Positions 1-8,528 of a stretch of 64,000 nt of DNA are shown in pieces; the stretch's first letter is position 1, and each line of letters begins with the position of its first letter. The position numbers and the translations under genes were made by a program. Below the pieces are notes generated by a model. That model was not told the DNA's origin, ran no database searches, and saw nothing but the letters and a program-made list of their open reading frames with translations. The DNA is taken from the NCBI GenBank assembly GCA_017643925.1, contig JAEPML010000006.1, positions 182,225 to 246,224 of the forward strand, given 5' to 3'. This DNA is from Roseibium sp. GTDB lineage: Bacteria > Pseudomonadota > Alphaproteobacteria > Rhizobiales > Stappiaceae.

Positions 1-1030
1 GATATTTGGTGCGCACGAGATTTGCGACGGAGCCGGAGTAGAAGGAAAACGGATCCTTTTCGGCCTCGAGACGGTACCGGGCATTCACGGCCTTGCTGCC
101 CTGGTGTGCAAGAAGATCGCACATGGCATCGTCAATTCCGGCATGCACAAAGAGCAGCGACCCGATCCGCTCGATCACGTCCATGGCCGTAAAGAACCAG
201 CTGTAAGCACCTCCAGGTGTCAGAAAGAGGTCGTGGCAGCACAGCGCTGCCGCATAGAGCTCACGCATTGTCAGCCCTTCCGCCTTCGCCTGTTTGGCGA
301 ACTGCTTCGACTTCTTCTTCAGCTTGCGCATCTCCTTGTCGATACCGGCAGGCGTCAGGTACGGGGCGGCTGCTACAGGGAAGGTTTCGACCCAGTCCCT
401 GGATGGAAAGATCTTTTTCCTGCAGGCCTTTTCGTCCGGCACGCGGGCCAGATCGGCAGAGGTGACATAACGTGTTCTGATCTCGCGCAGGAGCGGCAGG
501 ATCTTGCGCCCCATGCGCACGAACAGGTGTTCGGTCAGGGGTGTTCGAGGCATGGTCAATCCCCTGATCGCAAGCCGAAGCCGCAAGTCGTGATTGCCTG
601 CCAGAAGATGGAGGTCCGCACCCTGGTCGATCAGCTCGCGCAGCGCATCAAGCATATCCAGATTTGACGGGCCCTTGTCCAGGCAATCGCCACCCACAAC
701 GATCTTGGCGGTGTTGCCGAAGGCAGTCAGGGAGAAATCGTCACCGCGTCTTCTAACTGCGCCCGAGGCGACAAGCGACCGGAGGAAACCGTCGGCGTCT
801 GCATGTGGGTCGGATACGAAAACGACCGGTTGATCCGGCCAGAGCCAGTTTCCGTGTGAGGCGGCCGCGCGCAGGCTGGCCCGAACGGCTTCCAGATTGC
901 CTCCGGAATGATCCTCAGCCAGGGGCCAGATTTCCAGGTCTCGCGGAAAACCGGTCAGTTCGCATGCGTCATCGAACATCGGGGGCAACAGAGGCGCAAT
1001 TCCCGATGAATTGTCTGCCAGCTCGCCCAT
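1..1030 (-). CDS. Metallophosphatase-family protein, 3' end cut by the window
   Basis: An open frame starts at the ATG at 1028-1030 and runs off the left edge, giving at least 343 residues. It carries the calcineurin-type metallophosphatase motifs: SDPHADADGF (the D-x-H motif), GGDCLDKGPSNLD (the GDxxDRG-like motif, with Lys in place of Arg) and AGNHDLR (the GNHE/D motif). These residues normally bind two metals and hydrolyse a phosphate ester. A Lys-rich stretch (EMRKLKKKSKQF) lies further on. It begins 11 bases after the stop of the histidine phosphatase gene at 1042, so it is the last visible gene of the minus-strand run. The substrate cannot be told from sequence; the context suggests it removes a phosphate placed by the neighbouring kinases. 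Confidence 0.85.
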   Translation of the reverse strand, partial: MGELADNSSGIAPLLPPMFDDACELTGFPRDLEIWPLAEDHSGGNLEAVRASLRAAASHGNWLWPDQPVVFVSDPHADADGFLRSLVASGAVRRRGDDFSLTAFGNTAKIVVGGDCLDKGPSNLDMLDALRELIDQGADLHLLAGNHDLRLRLAIRGLTMPRTPLTEHLFVRMGRKILPLLREIRTRYVTSADLARVPDEKACRKKIFPSRDWVETFPVAAAPYLTPAGIDKEMRKLKKKSKQFAKQAKAEGLTMRELYAAALCCHDLFLTPGGAYSWFFTAMDVIERIGSLLFVHAGIDDAMCDLLAHQGSKAVNARYRLEAEKDPFSFYSGSVANLVRTKY

Positions 1031-1041
1031 GGGCTATTCCT

Positions 1042-1731
1042 TCAATCCAGAGCATTTTCCTTAGCCTGGCGAATCTTCCACTTGCCGCCAGAATGGGCCC
1101 ATGTACCATCCGGATTGTGACAGAGCTGTAACGGTTTCGCGTGATACATGCTGAACCGGCTAATTTCGTCGCGGGTCAGGACGCCAAGCAAATGCGCGGC
1201 ATGACGAAACGATGCGCCATGTCCGAAAAACAGGGTCAAGCTGCCGGCTGGCCTGTCCTTCAGGGTCTCCTTTAAAAGGCTGGCCACACGCACGCCGGCC
1301 ATCATGAGAGATTCGGCTCCCTGCAAGGGCAGGCAGTAATCACTGTCCGATTTCCAGCCGGGCGGGGGCATTTCGAAGCGCGGATCTGCTTCCAGGATGC
1401 GCTCTATCTCGTCCAGCGTCAGGTTGGCGGCGCTGCCAACCGAGCGTTCGGCAAGAGCCGGCGTTTGAACCACTTCCACCTTGTGTCCGTGGTCGATCAG
1501 AACTTCACAGGCAATTTGCGCTGTTTGCCAGGCGCGGAGTTGCCTCGAACAAAAGACCACGCCATGAAGGACCAAACCGTCCCTTTCAATCACTTTTGCA
1601 AGTTCTTCCCCGCAGCGCCGTGCCTGAGCTTCGCCCTCCTCGGTCAGGGGATAGGGTTGCAGGGCGCTCGGCGTATCCACCCGCTGGTGATAGGCGCCGT
1701 GGCGAATGAGGGCGGCACGCGGACCTGTCAT
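1042..1731 (-). CDS. Histidine phosphatase (phosphoglycerate mutase-like fold)
   Basis: This 229-residue protein opens with the catalytic LIRHGAYH motif (RHG at residues 10-12), followed by PLTEEGEAQARRCGEEL, which is typical of the histidine phosphatase superfamily. The later motif FFGHGASFRHA supplies the second active-site His. The family forms a phosphohistidine intermediate and dephosphorylates small metabolites or proteins. The start codon overlaps the stop of the HprK-like kinase gene by four bases (ATGA), so the two are translationally coupled. The pairing of a kinase and a phosphatase suggests opposing reactions on the same substrate, which is not identifiable here. Confidence 0.85.
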   Translation of the reverse strand: MTGPRAALIRHGAYHQRVDTPSALQPYPLTEEGEAQARRCGEELAKVIERDGLVLHGVVFCSRQLRAWQTAQIACEVLIDHGHKVEVVQTPALAERSVGSAANLTLDEIERILEADPRFEMPPPGWKSDSDYCLPLQGAESLMMAGVRVASLLKETLKDRPAGSLTLFFGHGASFRHAAHLLGVLTRDEISRFSMYHAKPLQLCHNPDGTWAHSGGKWKIRQAKENALD

Positions 1732-2801
1732 GAAAACAACTCCCCGCCGGCTTGTGCCAAAACGTCAAAGTCAATCTTGCCGGTGACTTCGCGTATGCGC
1801 ACATTTTCAAGCTGACGCAGATATCCTTCGGGCACCAGTGGATCGGTATCGCGAAGAAACACGCCGCGTCGGTCCTGGTAGAAAGGGCCTGGGCTCTTCA
1901 TGATGGCACTGAGCAAGTCGGGTCGCTCCCGCAGGACTGCATCGCGCAGTGTGGTGGGCTCCCCAGTGTCCCGGCTCCAGTTCAGGACCCAGAATTCGGT
2001 CAGTGGCATCGTGAATTGCACCCGGTTGGCACCGTAAATGTCGGATATGAACAGGTCGTGCTTTTCTTCCAGCTGCCACAGGTCTTCAGAAGGCATTTGT
2101 GCCAGTTGCTGTCGCCGCGCCGCAGACAGCATCGGCGCAAGCCGCTCGTTGTGAAGGATCGTGCCGGGGTTGATGCGCGGGTTCTTTGGAATGCCCAGCC
2201 CGGTTGGTCCGTCTCCTGAGCTGCGTACCATCAGCCGGTCATTGGTGACGAACCTCGTGGTTTCCAGATCCATCATGCGCAGGATCGCGGTCGATTTGCC
2301 ACCGCCGGACAATCCGGCAATCGCCAGGCCGTTCACGCCGTCCGTCACTGCCGCAGCATGGCAGATCTCCCAGCCGTCCCGCTTGCAGATGTTGAGGATC
2401 TGCGTGTTGACGAAGTTGATGACCTGGTTGGGGTGTTTGAGGCACGGCCCCATTGCGACCATCACCTGTGGCGATTGAACGAACGTCATTCCGGTTCGGA
2501 TCTTGTGAACAAGGCGGCCGTCTTCAATGTCGTGATAGGCGTCCTTGCGGCCGGTCTTGCCGGGTTCGCGCGCCCAGTCGGTCCAGACCGGCTCGCCGCT
2601 CAGATGCTGCTCCTGCAGGACATCAACGGTTGTGTCAACAGGGCCTTCCTTGCTGAGTGCGTCTGCAAAGTGGCGGCGCAATTCGATGGCCATGGGCGTG
2701 TTGCATCTCACGGCAAGTCGCACCGGCCCCGCCTCCAGAAAGAGCGTTTCGGGCAAGTCGGTCCGGTCGAGACCTGCAAGAACACTGGCAACCGTGGTCA
2801 T
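1728..2801 (-). CDS. HprK-related kinase (GAK-system kinase B type)
   Basis: The protein has 357 residues if started at the ATG at 2801, which overlaps the ATP-grasp stop codon as ATGA; a longer frame begins at 2858 but its extra residues look non-native. A Walker A loop, GLSGGGKST, sits at about residues 163-171, followed by a TNDRLMV segment, as in HPr kinase/phosphorylase P-loop domains. No PTS HPr gene is nearby. NCBIfam describes HprK-related kinases that occur beside a specific ATP-grasp enzyme in a 'GAK' (grasp and kinase) system of unknown function, and the next gene upstream fits that enzyme. I infer a phosphotransferase acting on a dedicated substrate; the family assignment is from memory of the architecture. 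Confidence 0.75.
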   Translation of the reverse strand: MTTVASVLAGLDRTDLPETLFLEAGPVRLAVRCNTPMAIELRRHFADALSKEGPVDTTVDVLQEQHLSGEPVWTDWAREPGKTGRKDAYHDIEDGRLVHKIRTGMTFVQSPQVMVAMGPCLKHPNQVINFVNTQILNICKRDGWEICHAAAVTDGVNGLAIAGLSGGGKSTAILRMMDLETTRFVTNDRLMVRSSGDGPTGLGIPKNPRINPGTILHNERLAPMLSAARRQQLAQMPSEDLWQLEEKHDLFISDIYGANRVQFTMPLTEFWVLNWSRDTGEPTTLRDAVLRERPDLLSAIMKSPGPFYQDRRGVFLRDTDPLVPEGYLRQLENVRIREVTGKIDFDVLAQAGGELFS

Positions 2802-3679
2802 GCGGTCACCTGAGCAAGAACATGATCTGCGAGTGCACCGGCAGCATCCAGCCCGCATCCTTCCTTGACGCCTCGAAAGCCGCCAAATGCCGAGACTTCA
2901 AAAACAATTGGGCCATTGTCCGTCAAGGCGACATCGACGGTCGTGAAATCAAGACCAAACGGGGCCTGCGCCTTGCGGGCCAATTCGATCAGTTCGGCAT
3001 CGGGCTCGAAGGGAGCGTATTTGCCGCCACTATGGATCGTCGTGTTCCAACTGTCCGACTGGCTGACCCGGGCGTAGGTGCACATGTAGGTCCCGTCGAG
3101 GAACACCATGCCGAGGTCCTGTCCGGACAGCTCCAGTTTTTCCTGGATATACATAACGGGATTGGCGTCAGCGAAGGCTGCAATGGCAGACCGTGCATCC
3201 GCATTTGCGTCAATCACGCACATGCCACGGGCCTTGGTCGAGTAGAGCGGTTTGAACACGGCAGCACCAAATCGTTCAACGGTATCAAGCGCGGCTTCGA
3301 TATCCTCGGTAATGACGGTTGCGGGCATTGGAGCCCCTGCAACGCGCAGGCTGACCGTACAGGCAAGGCGGTCGATCAGACGCAGGATTGCCTCCGGTTT
3401 CGAAAATATCCTGACCCCGCGGGCTTCAACCATGCGCAGCAGTTCCAGCCTGTCCAGGGCGTGGGGGCTGTAGACCTCGCTGACCTTCTTGACGATCAGC
3501 CCGTCAAGGGCGCTCAAGTCCTCACCCTTGTAAAGAAGCGCGCCGGTTTCCAGATCAAGCACGACCTTCGCCATGTCCACGACAAGTCGAAAGCCTGTGC
3601 GCGCATGTACCGCGTCTGCCAGGGCCTCGGTTGACCATTTGCCGGGGATACCTACGACCCCGATCCTGAGCTCAGTCAA
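2798..3679 (-). CDS. ATP-grasp enzyme of the GAK type
   Basis: A 293-residue RimK-like ATP-grasp protein. The N-terminal pre-ATP-grasp part begins MTELRIGVVGIPGKWS. The central part has AAVFKPLYSTKARGM (nucleotide-binding lysine and glycine-rich loop), MYIQEKLEL, and the C-terminal metal-binding segment PIVFEVSAFGGFRG. ATP-grasp enzymes join a carboxylate to an amine or thiol through an acyl-phosphate. The gene overlaps the kinase gene downstream by four bases and the PhoU/APH-like gene upstream by eight, so all three are made together. The substrate and any amino acid donor are unknown. It is shorter than glutathione synthetase or RimK relatives that add extra domains. Confidence 0.78.
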   Translation of the reverse strand: MTELRIGVVGIPGKWSTEALADAVHARTGFRLVVDMAKVVLDLETGALLYKGEDLSALDGLIVKKVSEVYSPHALDRLELLRMVEARGVRIFSKPEAILRLIDRLACTVSLRVAGAPMPATVITEDIEAALDTVERFGAAVFKPLYSTKARGMCVIDANADARSAIAAFADANPVMYIQEKLELSGQDLGMVFLDGTYMCTYARVSQSDSWNTTIHSGGKYAPFEPDAELIELARKAQAPFGLDFTTVDVALTDNGPIVFEVSAFGGFRGVKEGCGLDAAGALADHVLAQVTA

Positions 3680-5306
3680 TGAACAGCTCCCTGCTGGGCA
3701 ATTTGAAGCGGGCTTCGCGGCCCTCGGGACATTTCAGCGCAAGCTCCAGCAGGAACCTGGCGCGGATGAACATGCGCCGAGCGTGTGACTTGTCAAAAAC
3801 GAAGCGCGTGGACGTTGCGAAGCTTCGGGCCAGTCCGAGCGCCAGCCGGTATTCGTAGGTCCGGTCCTTCTGGGACTTCGCAAATTTGGCGGCGACGTCC
3901 TGAAGGTCACAGGCGACCCGGGCGAGCCGCCGGCGAACGGGCGTGTCCTGGATCTGCAATCTGTAATTTGAGACCATGAACACCGAGACGTCCTGGACAT
4001 AATCCATGTACCGGGATCTGTGCAGATCAATGAAGTGGATCTTCTTTTCCGCCGGATCATAAATGACGTTGTCGAGATTGAAGTCGCCATGGATATAGAC
4101 CGAGAAAGCTGCCTTCAGCTGTTCCTCGCGCTCGGCGGCGGCGTGAACCAGTTCGTCAAATCCGGGAAGCGTCAAAGACCCAAGTTGCTGCGGCTCGGAC
4201 TTGAATTCGGGGTGAACCCGGTAGACTTCGGGCAGTCGTCGCGCGAGCTGACGCATGGATGACATTTCTGCCGCTTCCTCCATGCGTGTGCTGCCCCACA
4301 CGTCGCGGAGTGTCTTTGCCAATGACTTCTGGGCTTCGGCCAGAAGGCCGTTCTTTTCGTTGAGGACCAGCTGCTCGAAGGTGTACCCGGGCAGGTGCTC
4401 GATCAGCAGTGCCGCAGACTGGCCGCGCTTTCGATAAGACAGGATCTTGGGTGCAAGGCCTGGATAGATGGAGTGCCAGCTTTTGACCCCGGCGCGCTCT
4501 TCGCGCACCTTCTGCAGCTCACCACCCTTGAAAACAGCACTGACCGGTTCACCGGAGGCGTCGCGTGAGCGGACGGAAGATATGGCGCTTCCGGAGCGGG
4601 TTTCCGCCAAGGGCTCCAGTTCGGGAGCATCGTCTTCCTTTGCATCCGGCAACAGGCTCTTGAGTGTGAAATAGCGCTCGAACTGCACGGACTGGCCAAT
4701 ATTGACCGACAGGATTGCCTCGGAAATCGATTGCATCGCATCCCCGAGACGGCGCATTTCGTTGGCAACCAGCAGGCTGTTTGCAAGATCCGCAGAATGT
4801 TTCGACTTGCGCATATCGGCGGTCAGGGTCCGGAACACGCGGTCATAGAGGTCGTCCAGCTTTTCGCGTGTCTGGCCAATGCGGACAGCCGACTTGCTGT
4901 CGGAACGCGCGAGTGCCGGCTGGATCAGTTTCAGGCTGTTGCGAACCTGCGTGGTGATCTTGGCGTAGGCTTCCGGCCGCAGGTATTCCTTCCGGGTCAC
5001 ATTTTCCGCATGGGTCAGGCTTCTGCGCGCCAGACGACTGATCAGGTCGAGATTTCTCGCGATCAGCTCAACGTTGCGCAGGAGGTTCTGATCCTCATGG
5101 CTGACTTTCTTGCGCGACAGTCCCTGGGTGCTGGCATTGTTCACCTTTGCAGCCAGATTGTAGGAATATCCCGCTCGGAGCAGCACTTTTTGTGCCGCCG
5201 CCTGCCCGGGTTCCCTGAAATAGCCCTGCAGGCCCGAGAGTTGCCCGTCTATTTCCGCGCACAGGAAATGCAGGTTCTCGTCGATCGATCGCGGCAGTTT
5301 AGCCAT
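3672..5306 (-). CDS. PhoU-like helical domain fused to an aminoglycoside-phosphotransferase-like kinase
   Basis: This 544-residue protein has two parts. Residues about 1-220 are all-helical and charged, with repeated patterns (for example LLRNVELIARNLDLISRLAR) resembling PhoU-type helix bundles. Residues about 250-544 resemble APH/choline-kinase phosphotransferases: the catalytic loop reads YIHGDFNLDNVIY (Brenner-type HGDxxxxN) and the metal-binding site reads IHFIDLHRSRYMDYVQDVS. It therefore probably phosphorylates a small molecule or lipid headgroup. It overlaps the ATP-grasp gene and the NUDIX gene by eight bases each. The helical part may bind phosphate, polyphosphate or metal clusters as PhoU does; that is inference. 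Confidence 0.75.
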   Translation of the reverse strand: MAKLPRSIDENLHFLCAEIDGQLSGLQGYFREPGQAAAQKVLLRAGYSYNLAAKVNNASTQGLSRKKVSHEDQNLLRNVELIARNLDLISRLARRSLTHAENVTRKEYLRPEAYAKITTQVRNSLKLIQPALARSDSKSAVRIGQTREKLDDLYDRVFRTLTADMRKSKHSADLANSLLVANEMRRLGDAMQSISEAILSVNIGQSVQFERYFTLKSLLPDAKEDDAPELEPLAETRSGSAISSVRSRDASGEPVSAVFKGGELQKVREERAGVKSWHSIYPGLAPKILSYRKRGQSAALLIEHLPGYTFEQLVLNEKNGLLAEAQKSLAKTLRDVWGSTRMEEAAEMSSMRQLARRLPEVYRVHPEFKSEPQQLGSLTLPGFDELVHAAAEREEQLKAAFSVYIHGDFNLDNVIYDPAEKKIHFIDLHRSRYMDYVQDVSVFMVSNYRLQIQDTPVRRRLARVACDLQDVAAKFAKSQKDRTYEYRLALGLARSFATSTRFVFDKSHARRMFIRARFLLELALKCPEGREARFKLPSRELFID

Positions 5307-5769
5307 TCAAAAGTCCCAGATAGAGTGGCGCCTTGTTCGTAAGTGCCTCGGCATAGTCCGGTTGAAACTCCCGCCTACGTTCCCTGGGCGAAGCCCAGAT
5401 TGTTCCGGTCTGGGAAGGGTCGGGATGGGGCCCGACAACAGGTGTGTAGTCTTCGGGGATCGTGCAGGCAAACAGCAGTTCGAGTTGATGCCTGGTTCCT
5501 TCTTGCCTGTTCTTGAAAACTTCCGCGACGTGAATGAGTTCTCCGACCGTCACGCTTGTCCCGATTTCCTCCGCACATTCCCGTTTCAACGCCTCGTGCG
5601 CGCTTTCGCCCGGTTCCTGCTTGCCTCCCGGCAGCGTGAGGTGAGGCGATTCACCAGCTTTCTGCTTTACCTGCACAAGCAGTTCTCCGTTGCGAAAGAT
5701 CACCGCCCGCACTGTCGGGCGGATCGGTGACAGATAGTTTTTCTGCGTCGAGTCCATCGGGGTGTACAT
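5299..5769 (-). CDS. NUDIX hydrolase
   Basis: The Nudix box is intact: GGKQEPGESAHEALKRECAE continues directly into EIGT, with the expected G-x5-E-x7-RE-x2-EE-x-G spacing. These enzymes cleave a nucleoside diphosphate linked to another moiety. The frame is open to 5901, but the residues before MYTPMDSTQKN show no domain. I place the start at ATG 5769 (156 residues); ATG 5757 is equally possible and neither has a strong ribosome-binding site. It is the first gene of the minus-strand run, divergent from the NUDIX gene starting at 5988. Being promoter-proximal in a run of phospho-transfer enzymes suggests it acts on the same nucleotide-linked metabolite. Confidence 0.8.
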   Translation of the reverse strand: MYTPMDSTQKNYLSPIRPTVRAVIFRNGELLVQVKQKAGESPHLTLPGGKQEPGESAHEALKRECAEEIGTSVTVGELIHVAEVFKNRQEGTRHQLELLFACTIPEDYTPVVGPHPDPSQTGTIWASPRERRREFQPDYAEALTNKAPLYLGLLNG

Positions 5770-5987
5770 CGGCTTTGACAAGAATGAGTGACAGTACGTC
5801 CAGCGCGTTGACATTCCTAACACATTCAGTCCGTGAACACCCAATCCAAGGATAAACTTGGCAGACGCCAAGCGTGCAAGGAGAGCGTTGCGGTCGTGCA
5901 TTTGCCTGTCGGCGTATCTTCTGCTGGAATATGGTCAGGCAGTTTGATTTGAAGGTGATTGCCTTCAGATCGTGGCGGGAGGCCGCA

Positions 5988-6860
5988 ATGGAATTGATGA
6001 TCCTGTGCGCCGGAGCAGGTCAGAAGGGCTGGACCGGGGAAGCCATTGAACGCCCTTTGCGTACCAGGGGAAAGAGGCAGGCCCAAAAGATCGGCGCCTG
6101 GTTGGGTGGCATGCGGTTACAGCCGGACTGCGTACTGACGGGCTCAGCGAAACGAGCTCAAGTCAGCGCGCAGAAGGCACTCAAGGCAGGCGGATGGACT
6201 GCCCATGACATCGAAGTTTGCGGGCTCCTGAGTGAAGGCCAATTGCCTGCACTCAGGGCCGATCAGCGGATGCTGCTGGTCGCGCCGCGTAAGACCGTTC
6301 AGTTGCTCCTGAACGAACTTTGTCATTCCTTCAAGCCAACAGCAGGGGTGCTGCTTGTGCTCGAGCACAAGAACGAAACACCTGTTCTCGTGAAATGTGT
6401 TGACCCGCGTGACCTCCCGGACACCTTTCCCTATCCTGCGCCGGATGGACCCGAACGGCGCGACCGCCCGGCTTATTACTATAAGCAATCGGCAGTCATT
6501 CCCTATCGGCAGACCGACGCAGGAAAGGAGGTTCTGATCGTCCACTCCAGCAGCGGGCGCCATTGGGTTGTCCCGAAGGGCATTGTTGAACCGGGTCTGG
6601 ATCCGGGAGCTTCGGCAGCGGTGGAAGCGCGCGAGGAGGCCGGCATAAAGGGCGTTATTGGTGACAGGCGTCTTGGAACCTTCCGGTACGAAAAATGGGG
6701 TGCAACCTGCGAGGTTGCGGTCTACGCCATGGAGGTGACAACGGTTCTGGAGGGCGACGACTGGGAAGAGCGGCACAGGACGCGCAAGTGGGTCTCGCAG
6801 GCACGTGCCGCGCGTTTGCTGCATCAACAGGCGTTTCGCACCATGGTCGCCGACATCTAG
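5988..6860 (+). CDS. Degenerate SixA-like domain fused to a NUDIX hydrolase
   Basis: The start at ATG 5988 (290 residues) is supported by GGCGGGAGG ending six bases upstream; an upstream ATG at 5874 has no such site. The N-terminal 150 residues align with SixA-type histidine phosphatases (RPLRTRGKRQAQKIGAWLGG; VLTGSAKRAQVSAQKAL), but the usual RHG at the active site reads ILCAGAGQ, so the nucleophilic His is absent. The C-terminal half is a NUDIX domain with WVVPKGIVEPGL and VEAREEAGI. Its box has Leu and Val at two conserved positions but keeps the EE pair, as in some diphosphoinositol-phosphohydrolase-like relatives. The lost nucleophile suggests the first domain now binds rather than hydrolyses. 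Confidence 0.78.
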   Translation: MELMILCAGAGQKGWTGEAIERPLRTRGKRQAQKIGAWLGGMRLQPDCVLTGSAKRAQVSAQKALKAGGWTAHDIEVCGLLSEGQLPALRADQRMLLVAPRKTVQLLLNELCHSFKPTAGVLLVLEHKNETPVLVKCVDPRDLPDTFPYPAPDGPERRDRPAYYYKQSAVIPYRQTDAGKEVLIVHSSSGRHWVVPKGIVEPGLDPGASAAVEAREEAGIKGVIGDRRLGTFRYEKWGATCEVAVYAMEVTTVLEGDDWEERHRTRKWVSQARAARLLHQQAFRTMVADI

Positions 6861-6937
6861 TAGTGTCGGCGCGCAAAACGCAGTGTCCATTGGCATGATT
6901 GGCCACGGAGTTCACCAGACGTCAGTGAACCCGGATC

Positions 6938-7348
6938 TCAATCCCTGACAACAAACACCGAACACTTGGCTCGGCGGACAACCCGGGACGCCGTCGAGCC
7001 GAGGAAATAGTCCGTTGCCGACGGGTGATGTGAGCCCACCAGGATCAGGTCAATCTGGTTGTCGTCGGCATATTGCGCGATTTGAACCCCGGGCTTGCCG
7101 GTCACGACCTTGCAAATGATTGTGCTGTCGCCTCCCGCAACGGTCTTGAGTCGGTCGGTGACCTTCTGGGTGAGATGGTTGTCGATTTTCAGATCCACGA
7201 ATTCCGACACGAAGCCGGGAACATTCTCAAGCACGGTCAGCAAGGTAATTTGCCCGCCTTCAGCAAGAAGATGCCGGGCTGTATCGAGTTTGCGGGCCAC
7301 GATGTTTTCGTGATCCAGCGCCACGGGAATGAGGATATTCTTGTACAT
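6938..7348 (-). CDS. Universal stress protein (UspA family)
   Basis: This is a single-domain Usp of 136 residues beginning MYKNILIPVALDHEN; the ATG at 7348 has GAGGAG upstream, so the in-frame ATG at 7378 is less likely. The ATP-binding signature G-x2-(G/H)-x9-G-(S/T) is visible as VGSHHPSATDYFLGST, which suggests a nucleotide-binding Usp. It follows the putative SuyZ-like exporter gene by 32 bases and is probably co-transcribed with it. Usp genes often travel with TRAP or sulfonate loci. Its exact role is unknown. Confidence 0.85.
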   Translation of the reverse strand: MYKNILIPVALDHENIVARKLDTARHLLAEGGQITLLTVLENVPGFVSEFVDLKIDNHLTQKVTDRLKTVAGGDSTIICKVVTGKPGVQIAQYADDNQIDLILVGSHHPSATDYFLGSTASRVVRRAKCSVFVVRD

Positions 7349-7380
7349 CTCGAGTTCTCCTCGTTTGTCGAACGTCATGA

Positions 7381-8457
7381 TCAGCCAAGGGGCTGTGGTC
7401 GAAGCAGGATCAGCCCCGCCCCGACGAGAAGCGCCAGAAAGACCGTTTCGGCAACAAGCAGGGCAACGGAAGCCCGGCCGACTTTCAGAAGATCCTTCGG
7501 AACCGTCTTCAATCCGACGGCTGCAATTGCCAGCAACAACAGCCAGCGTGATGCGGATGCTGCCGTGTCAGTCACAAATCCCGGCATCGGGAGAAATGAG
7601 TTCACGGCGGCCAGCGCGATGAAACCGGCAACAAAGAGCGGGACCAGGGGAGGGCGGTTTCCGCCTGTTTCTTCCCTGTTGCCGGTCATCCTGACCACCA
7701 GCACCACCAGCACGACGATCGGGGCCAGCATGGCCACGCGGATCAGCTTGACCAGCGTTGCGGTTTCACCGGCCGTGTCGGAAATTGAAAACCCCGCGCC
7801 GACGACCTGGGCAACGTCGTGAATGGTCGCCCCAAGGTAGATACCGGCCGTCCAGTCGTCAAAGGCAAGGGCCTGACCCAGAACCGGATAAAGGATCATG
7901 GCCACGGTCGAAAGGATCGTGACACCGACCACCGTGAAGACCAACCGCTCTTCCGAGCGCTCGTCACGCGGCAGAATTGCGGCAATTGCCATTGCCGCGG
8001 ACGCTCCGCAAATGGCGACGGATCCCGCCGACAGCACCCCGAACCGGTATCTGAATCCGAAGACGCGTGCGGATGCCAGGCCGAAGCCGATCGTAGCAAG
8101 CACGGCGCCCACGACCAGCGCGACCACGGGAAGTCCAAGGGCGCCCACGACATCGAAACTGATCCTGAGACCAAGCAGTGCAACGCCGAGCCTGAGCAAC
8201 TGCCGCGCGCCAAAGGCAATGCCCGGTTCGCATCGTTGGTCTTCAGACAGGAAGTTCAGCGAGATGCCCAGCAACAGGGCCAGCAACATGGCAGGTGCAC
8301 CGTAGTGCTCAGCGATAAACTGGCTTGCAAGCGCAATGACACCGGCGACGAGGATCCCGGGCATCAGGGCCCTGGCTCGTGGTCCAAGATTGGTCGGAGA
8401 CCAGGCAGAAGCGCTGCCGGGTGGTTCCGCCGGGGCGGTGGAACTGGATTTATCCAT
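7381..8457 (-). CDS. suyZ: YeiH/UPF0324-family membrane protein, probable sulfite/sulfate exporter (SuyZ-like)
   Basis: A 358-residue polytopic membrane protein with about ten hydrophobic segments, beginning PGILVAGVIALASQFIAEHY. The conserved signatures AGSVAICGASAAMAI and GATIHDVAQVVGAG are characteristic of the YeiH (Cons_hypoth698) family. NCBI names this family 'putative sulfate exporter' because suyZ of Paracoccus pantotrophus, a member, sits beside the sulfolactate sulfo-lyase genes. Here too it lies directly after suyAB on the same strand, consistent with exporting the sulfite released by SuyAB or sulfate made from it. A terminator-like hairpin at 8529-8563 separates it from suyB, so it may also have its own promoter. 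Confidence 0.75.
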   Translation of the reverse strand: MDKSSSTAPAEPPGSASAWSPTNLGPRARALMPGILVAGVIALASQFIAEHYGAPAMLLALLLGISLNFLSEDQRCEPGIAFGARQLLRLGVALLGLRISFDVVGALGLPVVALVVGAVLATIGFGLASARVFGFRYRFGVLSAGSVAICGASAAMAIAAILPRDERSEERLVFTVVGVTILSTVAMILYPVLGQALAFDDWTAGIYLGATIHDVAQVVGAGFSISDTAGETATLVKLIRVAMLAPIVVLVVLVVRMTGNREETGGNRPPLVPLFVAGFIALAAVNSFLPMPGFVTDTAASASRWLLLLAIAAVGLKTVPKDLLKVGRASVALLVAETVFLALLVGAGLILLRPQPLG

Positions 8458-8528
8458 CGATCATTGTCTGCTTGCACCGGTGCACCAAACACCGAATCCA
8501 CCCTTGGTTCCTGAGGGCACGAAACACG

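Noticed and set aside
2657..3634. Plus-strand open frame of 325 residues
   Set aside because: It lies opposite the ATP-grasp gene, which has clear family motifs and four-base coupling; the plus-strand translation resembles no protein and has no ribosome-binding site.
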